A DNA stretch of 64,000 nt from positions 62,001 through 126,000 of the forward strand of contig NZ_FOTP01000006.1 of the NCBI RefSeq assembly GCF_900114605.1, written 5' to 3'. The position numbers and the translations under genes are program-made. Below are positions 41,969 to 51,904 of the stretch, in pieces (within the stretch, counting starts at the first letter, position 1; every line of letters starts with the position of its first letter). This DNA is from Bradyrhizobium sp. NFR13 (GTDB lineage Bacteria; Pseudomonadota; Alphaproteobacteria; Rhizobiales; Xanthobacteraceae). The notes beneath the pieces were generated by a model. That model made no database searches. It was not told the DNA's origin and saw only the letters and a program-made list of their open reading frames with translations.

Positions 41969-43504
41969 ATGCCACGGCGATTGCAACGCAGTTTTTTTGA
42001 GCGACGAAAGCCAATGCTGGCCCGCCACGCATCCGAGATGACCCGCCGGATCTCCCCACGCTGGCTGCTGGCCGCTGCGGCGATCATCATTGTCGGGTTC
42101 TCGGCGATCTGCGGCAGCGTGCTGCTCAGCATGCGGCACGGCGACGAGAAGCTGGCGCACCAGACGCTCGGCAATCTCGCTTCCAGCATCGATGCCGATA
42201 TCGCCCGCAATATCGAACTCTACGACCTCTCGCTGCGCAATGTGGTCGGCAACATGACCTCGCCGGAGCTGGTCGAGATCTCGCGACCGATGCGGCAACT
42301 GATCCTGTTCGACCATGCCGCCACCGCGCGCCACTTCGGCGCCATCCAGGTCACGGACGTCGCCGGCAATGTCACACTGGATTCATCGACGCTGGATCCG
42401 AAGCCGCAGAATTTCGCCGGTGAGGAATTCTTCAAGGTCCACAAGCGCGATCCGCTGTTCGGCCTCTATATCTCCGTGCCGATGCTGCATCAGGGGAGTT
42501 ACGGCATCGTGCTGAGCCGCCGCCTCGCCGCGCGCGACGGGACTTTTCTGGGCATCGTCGCCGGCTTCATCCGCTACAGCTATTTCCACGAGATATCCGA
42601 TCGCCTGCAGCTCGAACCGAACGACCTGATTTCCGTCGTCCGGCAGGACGGCGTGTTGATCATGCGCGCACCGTTCGACATGGAGATCATCGGCCGCGAT
42701 CTCAGTCGGGTCCCGGGCGTACAGAAAGCGCTGGCCTATTTCTCCGGCTTCCATATCGGCAATTCCGCAACTGATGGCGTGCGACGTCTTTTTGTCTGGC
42801 GTGAGGGCTCGCATCCGCTGATCGTGCTGGTGGGGCGGTCCACTGACGTGATCTTCGGCCAGTGGCGCAAGGAAGCGCTGCAGATCGGCGGCGCCATGGC
42901 CGCGCTCGGCCTGATCGCCTGCGCGCTGATGCTGATCCTGGCGCGCGAGATGGGCAAGCGCGGCGAGATGGAAGACAGGTTGGCGCGTCTCGCCATGACC
43001 GACGGCCTCACCGGTCTCGCCAACCGACGTCACTTCGACGTGGTGATGGACAAGGAATGGCAGCGCGCCCTGCGCGCCCGCGCGCCGATCTCGCTGCTGA
43101 TGATCGACGCCGACCACTTCAAGGCATTCAACGACAATTTCGGCCATCAGGCCGGCGACCTCGTTCTGTGCGGGATCGCCTGGAGCATCGCCCGGCATGC
43201 CAAACGCGCCAGCGATTGCGCCGCGCGCTATGGCGGCGAGGAATTCGCGCTGATCCTGCCGGGCCTCTCCCTCGCCGACGCCATCGAGCTCGGCGAACGG
43301 ATCCGCGTCGAGGTGGGCCATCTCGAGCGCGACGGCATGACCACGACGACGATCAGCGTCGGCGCAGCGTGTCTCGTGCCGTCATCGCTGACCACGTCGA
43401 ACGACCTGATCAGCAATGCCGACAGTGCGCTCTATGCCGCAAAAGCGCACGGTCGCAACCAGACATGGCCGGCTGCTCCGCGGCAGAAAAGCCTTGCTGC
43501 GTAA
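41969..43504 (+). CDS. Membrane diguanylate cyclase (Cache-like sensor, GGDEF)
   Basis: A 511-residue protein from ATG 41969; ATG 42014 is another possibility. TM1 lies at about 30-55 (WLLAAAAIIIVGFSAICGSV) and TM2 at about 297-320 (IGGAMAALGLIACALMLIL), enclosing a periplasmic dCache-like sensor of about 240 residues. The GGDEF domain follows with MTDGLTGLANRRHFD and the active-site GGEEF at about 420. It should make c-di-GMP in response to an external signal. An I-site RxxD five residues before GGEEF is not evident (SDCAARYGGEEF). Confidence 0.9.
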   Translation: MPRRLQRSFFERRKPMLARHASEMTRRISPRWLLAAAAIIIVGFSAICGSVLLSMRHGDEKLAHQTLGNLASSIDADIARNIELYDLSLRNVVGNMTSPELVEISRPMRQLILFDHAATARHFGAIQVTDVAGNVTLDSSTLDPKPQNFAGEEFFKVHKRDPLFGLYISVPMLHQGSYGIVLSRRLAARDGTFLGIVAGFIRYSYFHEISDRLQLEPNDLISVVRQDGVLIMRAPFDMEIIGRDLSRVPGVQKALAYFSGFHIGNSATDGVRRLFVWREGSHPLIVLVGRSTDVIFGQWRKEALQIGGAMAALGLIACALMLILAREMGKRGEMEDRLARLAMTDGLTGLANRRHFDVVMDKEWQRALRARAPISLLMIDADHFKAFNDNFGHQAGDLVLCGIAWSIARHAKRASDCAARYGGEEFALILPGLSLADAIELGERIRVEVGHLERDGMTTTTISVGAACLVPSSLTTSNDLISNADSALYAAKAHGRNQTWPAAPRQKSLAA

Positions 43505-43608
43505 TAAAATACCACTTGTACGGTTGTAATTAACCCGCGGTTCACCTGACTTGCTAACGCGTCTTCCACCCTTGCCCGGGTATTTCTATGCACGAGGGGT
43601 AGGAATTC

Positions 43609-46359
43609 ATGCGGGTGCCGGGGAGGCGAATGACGAACGACGCGCGCGCTTCGGCGCCGGGCTCCGCCGAGCATGGCGATGGGCGCTCGACGCCCCGTCG
43701 TGCGCCGGTGCGCTGGCTCGTGCTTGTCGGCGTCGTACTGGTCATCACCATTGCCGCCGGCACGGCGATGACCGTGAACAATTTTCGTCAGCGCACGATC
43801 GACAATTCCAATCGCGAACTTGAAAACACCGTGCTGCTACTGAGCCGGCATTTCGATCAGCAATTCCAGGATCTGCAGCGCATCCAGAAGAGCCTCACGG
43901 CTCATCTTCTCGCCAATGGCGTGATGTCGGTGCACAGCTTCGCCAGCAGCATGTCGAGCTACGAGTCTCACATGATGCTCAAGTCGAAGGTGGATGATGA
44001 ATTCGCCAACGACATCACTGTGCTCGACGCCGAAGGCCGTCTGGTCAACTGGACAGGCGCCTGGCCCGGACCGGACCTGGTGCTTGCCGACCGTGAATAT
44101 TTCCAGAAGCTGAAATCGCAGAGCTACACCCAGGACGACGAGATCGTGCAGCCCGTCCTGAGCCGCATCACCGGCAAATGGAAGACCTTGTTCGCGCGTC
44201 GCATCACCGGCCCCAAGGGCGAATTCTTCGGCATCGTGACGCGCAGCGTCGAGCCGGTGCAATTCGAAAAATTCTTTGCCTCCGTCTCGCTCGGCGAGAA
44301 CGGGACCATCGCAATGTTCCACCGCAATGGCACGCTGCTGGCGCGCTACCCGCAAATGAACGCATCGATCGGCAAGGTTTTCAATACCGGCCCGCTGCTG
44401 CAGCACCTGCGCTTCAGCGACGCGCCCGCGACCATCCGCACCGTCAGCCCCATCGACAATATCGATCGCCTTGGCTCGATCCGCCTGCTGCAGAACTTTC
44501 CGATCGCGCTGGTCGCAACCACGACGGTGGAGGGCACGCTGGCCAACTGGCGCGACCAGACCAAATTTCTCGTGACCCTCGCGACGCTGTCGGCCCTGAT
44601 CCTGGCGGGCCTGATCTATCTGGTGATCCGTCACATCCAGCGGCAGAGCCGTGCAGCGGCACTGGAAACGACGCTGGAGAAAATGCGCCTCGACACCGCT
44701 ATCAACAACATGACGCAGGGCCTGCTGCTGTTCGACGCGCAGGCGCGCGTGGTGGTCTGCAACCAGCGCTATCTCGACATGTACAGGCTGTCGCGCGAGG
44801 TCATCACAGCCGGCCGTCCATTCCGTGACGTGATCGCGCATCGCAAGGAAACCGGCTCGTTTGCGGGAGATGTGGATGCCTATATCGCAGAGGTGATGCG
44901 CGATGTCGGGCGGTCGCACATCCAGATCATGCAGACGGCCGATGGGCGCACCATCCAGATCTCGTCGCGCCCGGTGGCCGATGGCGGCTGGGTCGCGACC
45001 CATGAAGACATCACCGAGCGGCGCAATGCTGAAGAAAAGATCGCGCATCTGGCGCATTACGATGCGCTGACCGACCTGCCGAACCGCACGCTGTTCCGCA
45101 ATGAGCTCGAACGCGAACTGAAGCGCGTCGCGCGCGGTGCGCAATGCGCGGTGCTCTATATCGACATCGACGAATTCAAAGGCATCAACGATTCGCTCGG
45201 CCATCCCGTCGGCGACGAACTGCTCAAGGGCATTGCGCTACGGCTGCGCGCCTGCGTGCGCGGCTCCGACGTGGTGGCGCGGCTCGGCGGCGACGAATTC
45301 GCCATCGTGCAGACCGGTGTCGAGAGCCATTCCGATATCACGGATCTTGTCGGCCGCATCTATGATGCGATCCGCCAGCCATTCGATTGTCTCGGCCACA
45401 GCCTGCTCACCGACGCGTCGATCGGCATCGCGCTGGCGCCGCGCGACGGTGCAGACCTCGATACGCTGCTGAAGAACGCCGACCTTGCGATGTATGGCGC
45501 CAAGGCCGACGGCCGCCGCACGTTCCGTTTCTTCGAACCCGAAATGGATGCGCGGGTGAGGGCCCGCCGCTCCCTGGAGCTTGAACTGCGTCACGCCGCC
45601 GGGGATGGCGGCTTCGCCAAAGGCGGTTTCGAAGTCTACTATCAACCGCTGCTGACGCTGCGCGACGACACTGTCGTGGGCTGCGAGGCCCTGCTGCGCT
45701 GGCGTCATCCCGAACGTGGCATGATCTCGCCGGCCGAGTTCATTCCGGTTGCCGAAGATATCGGCGTCATCAATGAGCTCGGCGAATGGGTGATGAACAC
45801 CGCCTGCGCCGAGGCCACCAGCTGGCCCGACGAGGTCCGGGTGGCGGTCAATGTCTCGCCGGTTCAGTTCCGCTGCGCGTCGCTCGCCCTGAAGGTGACC
45901 GCCGCCCTCGCCGCCTCCGGCCTGCCGGCACGGCGGCTCGAACTCGAAATCACCGAGGCCGTCCTGATCCGCGACGACGAAACCGCACTGGAAATCCTGC
46001 ACGGGCTGCGCGAGATCGGCGTGCGCATTGCGCTGGACGATTTCGGCACCGGCTATTCGAGCCTGAGCTATCTGCAGCGCTTCCCGTTCGACAAGATCAA
46101 GATCGATCGCTGCTTCGTCTCCGATATCGCCGATGCACAGGGGTCGTCCTCGATCGTGCAGGCCGTGGTCAATATCGCGAGTTCGCGCAACATGACGACG
46201 ACAGCCGAAGGCGTCGAGACGCTCCGGCAGAAAGAGCTGCTGCGCGCGCTCGGCTGCACCGAGATGCAGGGCTACCTGTTCAGCGCCGCCAAACCCGCAG
46301 CAGAGTTGCGGGATCTGTTGATCGCCCATCAGGCCAACAAGGCCGAGGCTGCGGCGTGA
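43609..46359 (+). CDS. Membrane GGDEF-EAL protein with Cache and PAS domains
   Basis: A 916-residue protein with AGG five bases before the ATG. TM1 (about 35-55, RWLVLVGVVLVITIAAGTA) and TM2 (about 325-347, LATLSALILAGLIYLVI) flank a dCache sensor with LVNWTGAWPGPDLVLADREY. A PAS-like domain comes next (NNMTQGLLLFDAQARVVVCN), then GGDEF (LGGDEF at about 561) and EAL (CEALLRWRHPE at about 691, with LDDFGTGYSSLSYL and KIDRCFV). Both domains look complete, so it may make or break c-di-GMP. It is the second such gene in a row, 104 bases after the first. Confidence 0.92.
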   Translation: MRVPGRRMTNDARASAPGSAEHGDGRSTPRRAPVRWLVLVGVVLVITIAAGTAMTVNNFRQRTIDNSNRELENTVLLLSRHFDQQFQDLQRIQKSLTAHLLANGVMSVHSFASSMSSYESHMMLKSKVDDEFANDITVLDAEGRLVNWTGAWPGPDLVLADREYFQKLKSQSYTQDDEIVQPVLSRITGKWKTLFARRITGPKGEFFGIVTRSVEPVQFEKFFASVSLGENGTIAMFHRNGTLLARYPQMNASIGKVFNTGPLLQHLRFSDAPATIRTVSPIDNIDRLGSIRLLQNFPIALVATTTVEGTLANWRDQTKFLVTLATLSALILAGLIYLVIRHIQRQSRAAALETTLEKMRLDTAINNMTQGLLLFDAQARVVVCNQRYLDMYRLSREVITAGRPFRDVIAHRKETGSFAGDVDAYIAEVMRDVGRSHIQIMQTADGRTIQISSRPVADGGWVATHEDITERRNAEEKIAHLAHYDALTDLPNRTLFRNELERELKRVARGAQCAVLYIDIDEFKGINDSLGHPVGDELLKGIALRLRACVRGSDVVARLGGDEFAIVQTGVESHSDITDLVGRIYDAIRQPFDCLGHSLLTDASIGIALAPRDGADLDTLLKNADLAMYGAKADGRRTFRFFEPEMDARVRARRSLELELRHAAGDGGFAKGGFEVYYQPLLTLRDDTVVGCEALLRWRHPERGMISPAEFIPVAEDIGVINELGEWVMNTACAEATSWPDEVRVAVNVSPVQFRCASLALKVTAALAASGLPARRLELEITEAVLIRDDETALEILHGLREIGVRIALDDFGTGYSSLSYLQRFPFDKIKIDRCFVSDIADAQGSSSIVQAVVNIASSRNMTTTAEGVETLRQKELLRALGCTEMQGYLFSAAKPAAELRDLLIAHQANKAEAAA

Positions 46360-46363
46360 CGGC

Positions 46364-47416
46364 CTACTCCAGCAGCGTGAACTGCATCAGCAGGGTTCGC
46401 TGCAACATCGAGAAATTATCGTCCGAGATCAGCGTCAGCACCGTGTCACCCTCCGGCGTGACATGGACGTCGAGCCCTTCGAAATTGTCGATCTCGTAGC
46501 CGAGATCCGCATCGAAGATGGTGGGGCCGTCGATGACGGCGTCCGGTACGATCGATGCGAGGGAAATGCGGCGGATGCGAACGCCGGTGTCGCCGAACAG
46601 CGAGAACTTGCGTTCCAGCAGCAGCAGATCGCCGGATGGCAGCAGCGCCGCATCGCTGATGTCATAGTTTTTGGTGCGGCGGACCGAGAAACTCGCCGGC
46701 GCCTTGCCGCCGATGATCCAGGCCGAGATGTTGCCGGCGCTGTCGAGCCCACGCTCCGAGATCGCCAGCAGCATGCCGGCCAGCGACGAGGACTTGAACC
46801 TGTCCTTGCGCACCATCACCAGCGCTTCGAGACTGCCATTGTTGGGCAGCTTGCGCATGCCCGGCGGCTGCGGGATCGGCTCGCCCCGGGCGCGCACGCC
46901 ATCGCGGCCGAAGTCGAATTTCAGGATCTGATGCACGCGTTCGAGGCCGATATAGACTGTCGGCCCATCCACCGCGATCGACTCGGTATCGTACCAGCCG
47001 CGCGCGGTGATCGGCCTGCCGTCGGCGCCCAGCATCGGCGCCGCCTCGACATCGACAATGCCGACCATGGCATCGCCGCTATAGGTGATCTTGCCGGTGA
47101 ACCACTTGCCCTTGTCGCTGATGGCGATGAAACCCTCGCCCTTGTCATCCAGGCGAAGACCGGAGATGCCGCCGAAGTCCTTGTATCGCGACGTCAGAAT
47201 CAATCCGCTGCGATATTGCAGCGACCCGAACCTTGTATGCGCGCGATCACGCGTGTCGAAAGCCGGAATTGGGCGGGCTTCGACCTCGATGGACACCGGC
47301 GCACGCGCCAATGGCGTTGCCGGCACCGGCACGGGCTGCGCACGGGCAATCGACGGCAGCGCGGCTGCCGAAGCCGCGATGGCAAGAAAGTGACGACGTG
47401 TGAGATCAGCGGTCAA
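46364..47416 (-). CDS. Exported esterase-like / phytase-family protein
   Basis: A 350-residue protein with a TTG start at 47416. The N-terminus TRRHFLAIAASAAALPSIAR is a Tat signal. The body matches the esterase-like activity of phytase family (pfam13449): GSLQYRSGLILTSRYKDFGG, GEGFIAISDKGKWFTGKI, YDTESIAVDGPTVYIGLERV and SLEALVM, DNFEGLDVHVTPEGDTVLTL, forming a beta-propeller. Substrate is unknown. It lies 51 bases downstream of cobT on the same strand but is unrelated in function to cobalamin synthesis so far as can be seen. Confidence 0.8.
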   Translation of the reverse strand: MTADLTRRHFLAIAASAAALPSIARAQPVPVPATPLARAPVSIEVEARPIPAFDTRDRAHTRFGSLQYRSGLILTSRYKDFGGISGLRLDDKGEGFIAISDKGKWFTGKITYSGDAMVGIVDVEAAPMLGADGRPITARGWYDTESIAVDGPTVYIGLERVHQILKFDFGRDGVRARGEPIPQPPGMRKLPNNGSLEALVMVRKDRFKSSSLAGMLLAISERGLDSAGNISAWIIGGKAPASFSVRRTKNYDISDAALLPSGDLLLLERKFSLFGDTGVRIRRISLASIVPDAVIDGPTIFDADLGYEIDNFEGLDVHVTPEGDTVLTLISDDNFSMLQRTLLMQFTLLE

Positions 47417-47467
47417 GTGATGGCCCCGGAGGATGGGTAGAGCAAAGCAAAACCCATCCTGTAAAGC

Positions 47468-49369
47468 CTAATGCGTCCTGCGTCGCCGGCCATGGGTCGG
47501 TGCCGGCACTGCCGTTTCGCTGAACAATTCCGCCAGCTTCTCGGTGATGGCGCCGCCGAGTTCTTCGGCGTCGACGATGGTCACGGCGCGGCGATAGTAG
47601 CGCGTCACGTCGTGGCCGATGCCGATGGCGATCAGTTCGACCGGCGAGCGGGTCTCGATCTCTTCGATGATGTAGCGCAGATGGCGCTCCAGATAGTTGC
47701 CGGGATTGACCGACAACGTGCTGTCGTCCACTGGCGCACCGTCGGAAATCATCATCAGGATCTTGCGCTGCTCGGGACGGCCGAGCAGGCGCTTGTGCGC
47801 CCAGTCGAGCGCCTCGCCGTCGATGTTCTCCTTGAGCAGACCTTCGCGCATCATCAGACCCAGGTTCTTGCGCGCCCGGCGCCACGGCGCATCCGCCGAC
47901 TTGTAGATGATGTGGCGGAGATCGTTGAGACGGCCGGGATTGGCCGGCTTGCCGGCGCCGAGCCACGCCTCGCGCGACTGCCCGCCCTTCCATGCACGCG
48001 TCGTGAAGCCGAGAATCTCGACCTTGACGCCACAGCGCTCCAGCGTCCGCGCGAGAATATCGGCGCAGGTCGCAGCGACCGTGATCGGACGACCGCGCAT
48101 GGAGCCGGAATTATCGAGCAACAACGTCACAACCGTATCGCGGAAGGTCGCTTCCTTCTCGTGCATGAAGGACAGCGGCGAGAACGGATCGGTGACCACA
48201 CGCGACAAACGCGCGGGATCGAGGATGCCTTCCTCGAGGTCGAAATCCCAGGCGCGGTTCTGCTGCGCCATGAGCTTGCGTTGAAGCCGGTTGGCAAGGC
48301 GCGCAACGACGCCCTGCAGATGCGCGAGCTGCTTGTCGAGATAGCTGCGCAGCCGTTCGAGTTCGTCGTGATCGCAGAGATCTTCGGCCGCGATGACTTC
48401 GTCGAATTTCGGCGCGAAGGCATGATATTCCGGGCCGAGGCGTTCGTTCTGGCCGCGCGAATTCGGACGCGTGGCTTCGCCGGGCGTCTCGTCGTCGCCC
48501 ATCTCGCCGTCTTCGTCGAACGTGTCCGATGCGGAGGCCTGCGCGCTCTCCATCGAACTGTCGGACATTTCCTCGGACGACTGCTGCGCCTGATCGGCGC
48601 TCATTTCCTGCGAGGCGTCGCTCTCCGGCGAGCCTTCGGCACCGGCCTGATCGTTCTCGCCCTGGCGCTCGTCGTCCTCGCTCTCCTCGTCGTCCGGCTC
48701 GGCATTGCGATCGTCACCGAGCTCCAGCGCCGACAACAGGTCATGCACGGCATCGCCGAACTTGGCCTGATTCTCCGCGAACTGATCGAGCTGGTCGAGG
48801 CGATCACTGATCTTATCTTCGAGGATCGGCCGCCAGAGGTCGACCATCTTCTTCGCGGCAGCCGGCGGCGCGAGGCCCGTGAGGCGCTCGCGCACCAGCA
48901 TCGCCAGCGCATCGGCAAGCGGCGCATCGGCACGGTCGGTGATCTCGTCGAACTTGCCGCGATGGAAATGATCGTCGAGCATCGCGGTCAGGTTCTTGGC
49001 CACGCCGGCCATCCGGCGCGACCCGAGCGCTTCCACACGAGCCTGCTCGACGGCTTCGAACACACCGCGCGCCTGCGGATTGCCTGGCATCAGCTTGCGG
49101 TGAACCTTGGGATCGTGACAGGCGAGCTTGAGCGCAACAGAATCCGCGTGGCCACGCACGATGGCGGCGTCGCGCTTGCTCATTTTTCGCGCGGGTTCGG
49201 GAAGACGAGCCTTGCCCGGCGATAGCCCGGGGCGCTCCGCTGCGAAGGTCACTTCAAGCTCGGGCGTCTTGGCGATCGCGCGCAAACACGACGTCACCGC
49301 GCGCTTGAACGGTTCGGTCGGTGCTTCCTTGGCTCCGGGACGGAATTTATTGGTCGTCGTCGTGCTCAT
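47468..49369 (-). CDS. cobT: Aerobic cobaltochelatase subunit CobT
   Basis: A 633-residue protein with AGGA before the ATG. Residues about 1-215 are the N-terminal helical domain with the start [20 protein letters not shown]. An acidic linker (about 215-305, [16 protein letters not shown] style) precedes the C-terminal VWA domain (about 400-625), whose MIDAS reads [17 protein letters not shown]. CobT joins CobS and CobN in ATP-driven insertion of cobalt into hydrogenobyrinic acid a,c-diamide. It is in the usual aerobic pathway order with cobS upstream, split by a GNAT gene. Confidence 0.95.
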   Translation of the reverse strand: MSTTTTNKFRPGAKEAPTEPFKRAVTSCLRAIAKTPELEVTFAAERPGLSPGKARLPEPARKMSKRDAAIVRGHADSVALKLACHDPKVHRKLMPGNPQARGVFEAVEQARVEALGSRRMAGVAKNLTAMLDDHFHRGKFDEITDRADAPLADALAMLVRERLTGLAPPAAAKKMVDLWRPILEDKISDRLDQLDQFAENQAKFGDAVHDLLSALELGDDRNAEPDDEESEDDERQGENDQAGAEGSPESDASQEMSADQAQQSSEEMSDSSMESAQASASDTFDEDGEMGDDETPGEATRPNSRGQNERLGPEYHAFAPKFDEVIAAEDLCDHDELERLRSYLDKQLAHLQGVVARLANRLQRKLMAQQNRAWDFDLEEGILDPARLSRVVTDPFSPLSFMHEKEATFRDTVVTLLLDNSGSMRGRPITVAATCADILARTLERCGVKVEILGFTTRAWKGGQSREAWLGAGKPANPGRLNDLRHIIYKSADAPWRRARKNLGLMMREGLLKENIDGEALDWAHKRLLGRPEQRKILMMISDGAPVDDSTLSVNPGNYLERHLRYIIEEIETRSPVELIAIGIGHDVTRYYRRAVTIVDAEELGGAITEKLAELFSETAVPAPTHGRRRRTH

Positions 49370-49378
49370 CGCCAGTCC

Positions 49379-49789
49379 TTACAGCGCCTTGGTAAACCAG
49401 TGGCGCGTCACGCCATCTGGATAACCATCAATGGTGCCTAAAGCTTCATAGTCACAGGCGCGGTAGAAGTCTGGCGCCTGAAAACTCATCGTATCAACAT
49501 AGGCACGCACCGCGCCGAAGTTTCGCGCTTGATCCTCGATCGCTTCGATCAGCGCCTTGCCATGACCCTTGCCGCGAAACTGCTGATCGATCCAGAAGAG
49601 CTGGATGAACAGTACGGTCATCCAGACTTCGCCAACAATGCCGCCGACGACCACTTTCTTGTCGCGCAACGAGATGGCGAAGCTCTTGTGCTTCTGCTTC
49701 CCCATCTTCTCGACATTGTAACGAAACAGGCCACTTTGAACCGCGCGCTTGGTTGCTCCAATCGTGCGCTCTACAGTGACCTGCGCCAT
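49379..49789 (-). CDS. GNAT-family N-acetyltransferase between cobS and cobT
   Basis: A 136-residue protein. Acetyl-CoA site is the region WIDQQFRGKGHGKALIEAIE, with R/Q-x-x-G-x-G/A as RGKGHG. Other GNAT parts are VVVGGIVGEVWMTVLFIQLF and AYVDTMSFQAPDFYRACDYE. It sits with gaps of only 4 and 9 bases between cobS and cobT, so it is expressed with them. No link between acetylation and cobalt chelation is known to me. Substrate is not known. Confidence 0.85.
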   Translation of the reverse strand: MAQVTVERTIGATKRAVQSGLFRYNVEKMGKQKHKSFAISLRDKKVVVGGIVGEVWMTVLFIQLFWIDQQFRGKGHGKALIEAIEDQARNFGAVRAYVDTMSFQAPDFYRACDYEALGTIDGYPDGVTRHWFTKAL

Positions 49790-49793
49790 TACA

Positions 49794-50804
49794 TCAGCTC
49801 AGCGCCACGTTGACCGAGCTTTCCGGCAGCTCTGCATTGAAGCAACGCTGATAGAATTCGGCGACCAGCGGACGCTCGAGTTCGTCGCACTTGTTGAGGA
49901 AGGTGACGCGGAAGGCGAAGCCGATATCGCCGAAGATGTCGGAGTTTTCCGCCCAGGTGATCACCGTACGCGGGCTCATCACCGTCGACAGATCGCCATT
50001 GGCGAAGGCGTTACGCGTGAGATCGGCGAGGCGCACCATCTTGTTGACGATGTCGCGACCCTCGGCGTTCTGATAGTGCTTGGCCTTCGCCAGCACGATC
50101 TGCACTTCCTCGTCATGTGCCAGATAGTTCAGCGTCGTGACGATCGACCAGCGGTCCATCTGTCCCTGGTTGATCTGCTGGGTGCCGTGATAGAGGCCCG
50201 ACGTATCGCCGAGACCGATCGTGTTCGCGGTTGCGAACAGACGGAACGCCGGATGCGGCTTGATGACCTTGTTCTGGTCCAGCAGCGTCAGGCGGCCGGA
50301 GACTTCCAGCACGCGCTGGATGACAAACATCACGTCCGGGCGGCCGGCGTCGTATTCGTCGAACACCAGCGCGACATTGTGCTGCAGCGCCCAGGGCAGA
50401 ATGCCGTCGCGGAATTCGGTGACCTGCTTGCCGTCGCGGACCACGATGGAGTCCTTGCCGACGAGGTCGATACGGCTGATGTGGCTATCGAGGTTGACGC
50501 GCACGCACGGCCAGTTGAGGCGCGCGGCGACCTGTTCGATATGGGTCGATTTGCCGGTGCCGTGGAAGCCCGTCACCATAACGCGGCGGTTGCGCGAGAA
50601 GCCGGCGAGAATGGCAAGCGTGGTGGCGCGATCGAACCGGTAATCGGGATCGGCGTCCGGCACATGCGGATCGGATTCGGAGAAGGCAGGCACTTCGAGG
50701 TCGGAATCGATGCCGAATACCTTGCGCACCGAGACCTTGATGTCGGGTATGCCAGTCAACGCGTCGGGCTTTTCTTGCAGTTTGGTCGAGGCGGCGGTCA
50801 TCAA
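49794..50804 (-). CDS. cobS: Aerobic cobaltochelatase subunit CobS
   Basis: A 336-residue AAA+ ATPase of the MoxR class. The P-loop is [13 protein letters not shown], Walker [12 protein letters not shown], and sensor region [10 protein letters not shown]. The N-terminal segment [20 protein letters not shown] is the CobS signature. It powers, with CobT, cobalt insertion by CobN in the aerobic cobalamin pathway. cobS is first in the operon cobS-GNAT-cobT. No cobalamin riboswitch was recognised upstream. Confidence 0.95.
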   Translation of the reverse strand: MMTAASTKLQEKPDALTGIPDIKVSVRKVFGIDSDLEVPAFSESDPHVPDADPDYRFDRATTLAILAGFSRNRRVMVTGFHGTGKSTHIEQVAARLNWPCVRVNLDSHISRIDLVGKDSIVVRDGKQVTEFRDGILPWALQHNVALVFDEYDAGRPDVMFVIQRVLEVSGRLTLLDQNKVIKPHPAFRLFATANTIGLGDTSGLYHGTQQINQGQMDRWSIVTTLNYLAHDEEVQIVLAKAKHYQNAEGRDIVNKMVRLADLTRNAFANGDLSTVMSPRTVITWAENSDIFGDIGFAFRVTFLNKCDELERPLVAEFYQRCFNAELPESSVNVALS

Positions 50805-51114
50805 TCCTCCGTGGTCCCGGATATCCCGAAACCAGTCTAGTTACGGCTGCGGATGGGGTGCTTTGTGGAACGTAGCAGAGAGCCGCGGCCGGACAAAGCC
50901 CAAGACAACATGATGGGCGCTATCAAAGTTCCCAAATGTTATCATCGAGATAGGTTGTAATGACGATTTTTGGAAGCCTGCCCTGCGAATCGGGCGCGGC
51001 TGGCATGCCGATGAATTTGCATGACTATTCGGGGATCAATCCGGGCAGCGCGCAATTTGATCCGTATATTGGCATTACCGTTGATTGAGGCGCCCGGCGC
51101 CGGATCGGATATTC
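50805..51114. other. Intergenic region between divergent cobS and DedA-like genes
   Basis: About 310 bases, AT-richer in the middle (around 50930-51080). It should contain promoters for both divergent genes. I looked for conserved B12-box-like motifs and did not see a convincing one. No gene is seen. Confidence 0.4.
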
Positions 51115-51765
51115 GTGACGTCCTTCATTGATGCCCTGACCCATTTCGTCGCCGCGCATGGCTGGCTGGGTTACCTCACCATCTTCCTCGCCGCCTTGCT
51201 CGAGGCGGTGCCCGTGCTGGGCACGTTCATTCCCGGCACCACGATCATTCTGGCGCTGAGCGCCCTGATCCCGGCAGGCGATCTCGGCCTGGTAGGGGTG
51301 CTGGTGGCTGCCGTGGCGGGCGCCGTGCTCGGCGACGGCGGTGCATTCTGGATCGGCCATGTCCGGCAGCAGCAATTGCTCGATGCGTGGCCGCTGTCGA
51401 ACTATCCGGGCGTGGTGGCGCAGAGCGAGGCCTTCTTCCACCGCTTCGGGACGCTGGCTGTGTTTCTCGGCCGCTTCGTGCCGCCGATCCGCGCTTTTGT
51501 GCCAGTCACAGCCGGCGCGCTCGGGACCGCGCCGGCAAAATTCTATGCCGTGAACATCCCCGCGGCATTGCTCTGGGCGCCGGCGCATGTGCTGCCTGGC
51601 GTGCTCGCAGTGTCGGTCCTGGACCGCTATGGCGGCATTGCCGGCCTCGAAGGCCAGGCCAAACACTACTGGATTCAGGCGGTGATCGTGACGGCCGCGC
51701 TGGCCGGCGCCACCATCTGGTGGTGGCATCGCCGCAAACGCAACACAGCGATGGAAGCGTCATAA
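51115..51765 (+). CDS. DedA-family (VTT-domain) membrane protein
   Basis: A 216-residue protein, GTG start at 51115; a TTG at 51085 is less likely. It has several hydrophobic segments: LGYLTIFLAALLEAVPVLGT, IILALSALIPAGDLGLVGVL, VAAVAGAVLGDGGAFWIGH and a C-terminal helix TAALAGATIWWW. The conserved DedA/VTT features are the E..PVLGTFIPGTTIILA segment and GRFVPPIRAFVPVTAG. These proteins are thought to move undecaprenyl-phosphate or other lipids across the inner membrane. A polytopic inner-membrane location is expected. Confidence 0.88.
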   Translation: MTSFIDALTHFVAAHGWLGYLTIFLAALLEAVPVLGTFIPGTTIILALSALIPAGDLGLVGVLVAAVAGAVLGDGGAFWIGHVRQQQLLDAWPLSNYPGVVAQSEAFFHRFGTLAVFLGRFVPPIRAFVPVTAGALGTAPAKFYAVNIPAALLWAPAHVLPGVLAVSVLDRYGGIAGLEGQAKHYWIQAVIVTAALAGATIWWWHRRKRNTAMEAS

Positions 51766-51904
51766 AAAGGCATTTCAACGTTGAAATATCTCTTTGATTT
51801 TTCAGAGCAAATGACGCCATAGCGGCTTGACTTGCAGCCCCGATTGACTTGAAAAGCCTGCACCGGCAGTTTCGCCCGCCATCCGTCCTCCCCATATCCA
51901 GTGA

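Noticed and set aside
47471-49225. 584-codon plus-strand open frame
   Set aside because: Shadow of cobT, rich in Arg/His with no family likeness.
50805-51114. Cobalamin riboswitch upstream of cobS
   Set aside because: No B12-box-like conserved core could be found by eye.
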